Shown here piece by piece: positions 63,302 through 64,000 of a stretch of 64,000 nucleotides of DNA. Under the pieces are notes generated by a model that did not search any database, had not been told where the DNA came from, and worked only from the letters and a program-made list of their open reading frames with translations. Each line of letters opens with the position of its first letter. Within the stretch, counting starts at the first letter, position 1. Source of the stretch: Betaproteobacteria bacterium (lineage in GTDB: Bacteria > Pseudomonadota > Gammaproteobacteria > Burkholderiales > Usitatibacteraceae); contig JADKJR010000007.1 in the NCBI GenBank assembly GCA_016720925.1, forward strand, positions 62,001 to 126,000, written 5' to 3'. The translations under genes were made by a program, and so were the position numbers.

Positions 63302-64000
63302 GTGCGTATCGCGATCCTCGGATTTCTGTCAGGCATTTTCTGGTTGCAGCAGCAAGCGGCATTGCCGGCCATCTGTGCGGTGGGCTGCCTTTCGCCGCAT
63401 TGCTGTCCCTCGTTTTGCTGAGACAGGTGCCCGCACGCATCGGTAAGGCTGGACGATTTACAATTGTCGCGATCGCTTTTGCGGCGCTCGGGGTGGCTTG
63501 GGCCACCTGGCGTGCCGAAATTCGTCTCGCAGGCCCGCTGCCACGCGACTGGGAATCGCGCGACATTGAAGTTATGGGCGCCATTGCCAGCATGCCGCAG
63601 GTGAATGACCGCGGCGCCCGCTTCGAATTCGAGGTCGAGAAAATCTCACCGCTGACGCAATAGTCCCGCGGCATCTATCGCTTGCATGGTATGCCGAAAC
63701 CAATCGCAAGACCGATGAGATCACAGCGCCTCCAACACTGATTCCTGGCGAGCGCTGGCATTTCACGACTCGATTGCGCCGCCCGCATGGCACGATGAAT
63801 CCGCACGGATTCGACTTTGAAGCGTGGGCGCTTGAGCGCAATATTCGCGCCACCGGCTACATCCGCATCAAGGGAATCAACGAAAAGCAGGCCACGCTGG
63901 CGCAAGGTTTCATGTATCGCATCGATCGCATGCGTATGGCGATCCGCGATCAGATGCAGGCGGCATTGGCCGATCAGCCATATGGCGGCGTGCTGGTGGC
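63302..64000 (+). pseudogene. comEC: DNA internalization protein ComEC/Rec2, N-terminal part, frameshifted and cut by the window end
   Basis: Start of the natural-transformation channel protein, which moves single-stranded DNA across the inner membrane. GTG 63302 begins M-R-I-A-I-L-G-F-L-S-G-I-F-W-L-Q-Q; the DUF4131-type OB domain (D-I-E-V-M-G-A-I-A-S-M-P) and W-A-L-E-R-N-I-R-A-T-G-Y-I follow. Two single-base losses break it: at the G3 run about 63388-63391 (adding G gives A-V-G-G-L-P-F-A-A-L-L-S-L) and near 63660 (adding one base gives Q-x-V-P-R-H-L-S-L-A-W-Y). Competence and metallo-beta-lactamase parts lie beyond the window. Often found after lolCD in Betaproteobacteria. Confidence 0.8.

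Noticed and set aside
1..64000. CRISPR arrays, rRNA or tRNA genes
   Set aside because: No regularly spaced identical repeats and no T-loop-type sequence in a cloverleaf context were seen on either strand.

Overview
The window reads as the chromosome of a Betaproteobacterium-like organism (GC roughly 58-60 %, by eye). The main evidence is gene order: bamD / rluD / pgeF; phaC-phaB with phasin and phaR; ppk / ppx; lysS-prfB-recJ-rpfE; and lolCD followed by comEC. I see no rRNA, tRNA or CRISPR array. Genes are dense and the functions are mostly free-living heterotroph: sugar-polymer use, storage polymers (PHA and polyphosphate), stringent response, and envelope biogenesis.

Layout. 1-10.7 kb is a carbohydrate locus: the end of a GH1 beta-glucosidase, a complete sugar ABC importer, a flavin halogenase-like gene, a secreted endonuclease/exonuclease/phosphatase-fold enzyme, a GH30 lipoprotein glucosidase and a frameshifted sialate O-acetylesterase. 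10.7-18.6 kb holds a 163-bp MITE-like element, a large secreted HEXXH protease with fibronectin III and dockerin-type repeats, and a four-PAS sensor kinase with its (frameshifted) single-domain response regulator. 18.7-21.4 kb has a dihaem cytochrome c, an IS30-type transposase relic and a secreted caspase-like protease fused to a binding-protein-like half. 21.6-28.3 kb is the most unusual operon: permuted ATP-grasp, alpha-E protein, Anbu proteasome-like peptidase and transglutaminase/DUF2126, a predicted peptide-ligase plus peptidase system. 28.3-40 kb carries relA, a CaiB/BaiF CoA transferase, a DMT exporter, sixA, ppx, ppk, bamD, rluD and pgeF. 40-47.8 kb has a ZIP transporter, the PHA genes (phaC, two phaB-type reductases, phasin, phaR) and rimO. 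48.0-48.6 kb is a solitary integron gene cassette with a well-formed attC site. 48.6-52.6 kb holds a membrane LuxR regulator plus DUF4199 protein, two VOC proteins, a GH109 enzyme and a glycine-zipper protein. 52.7-64 kb is core housekeeping: lysS, prfB with its programmed frameshift, recJ, rpfE-like, lolC, lolD, a DUF808 protein, DNA-repair genes, DUF2062 and the start of comEC.

Two genome-wide features stand out. First, a palindromic 65-75 bp repeat family occurs at least eight times, nearly always at gene 3' ends. Second, about a dozen genes or gene fragments carry single-base indels, many in short homopolymers. In each case the reading frame and family motifs recover perfectly after one base is added or removed. 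That pattern points to consensus errors in the assembly more than to real pseudogenes, so I give full-length coordinates and mark them as frameshifted.

How the genes work together: the ABC importer plus GH1/GH30/esterase genes form a scavenging module for beta-linked glucosides. The phasin gene has a textbook sigma70 promoter flanked by TGC-rich repeats that are probable PhaR operators, coupling granule coat synthesis to PHA level. ppk and ppx are divergent, with sixA ending against ppx. Start sites were chosen from ribosome-binding sites, overlaps and family lengths, and are the least certain part of most entries.
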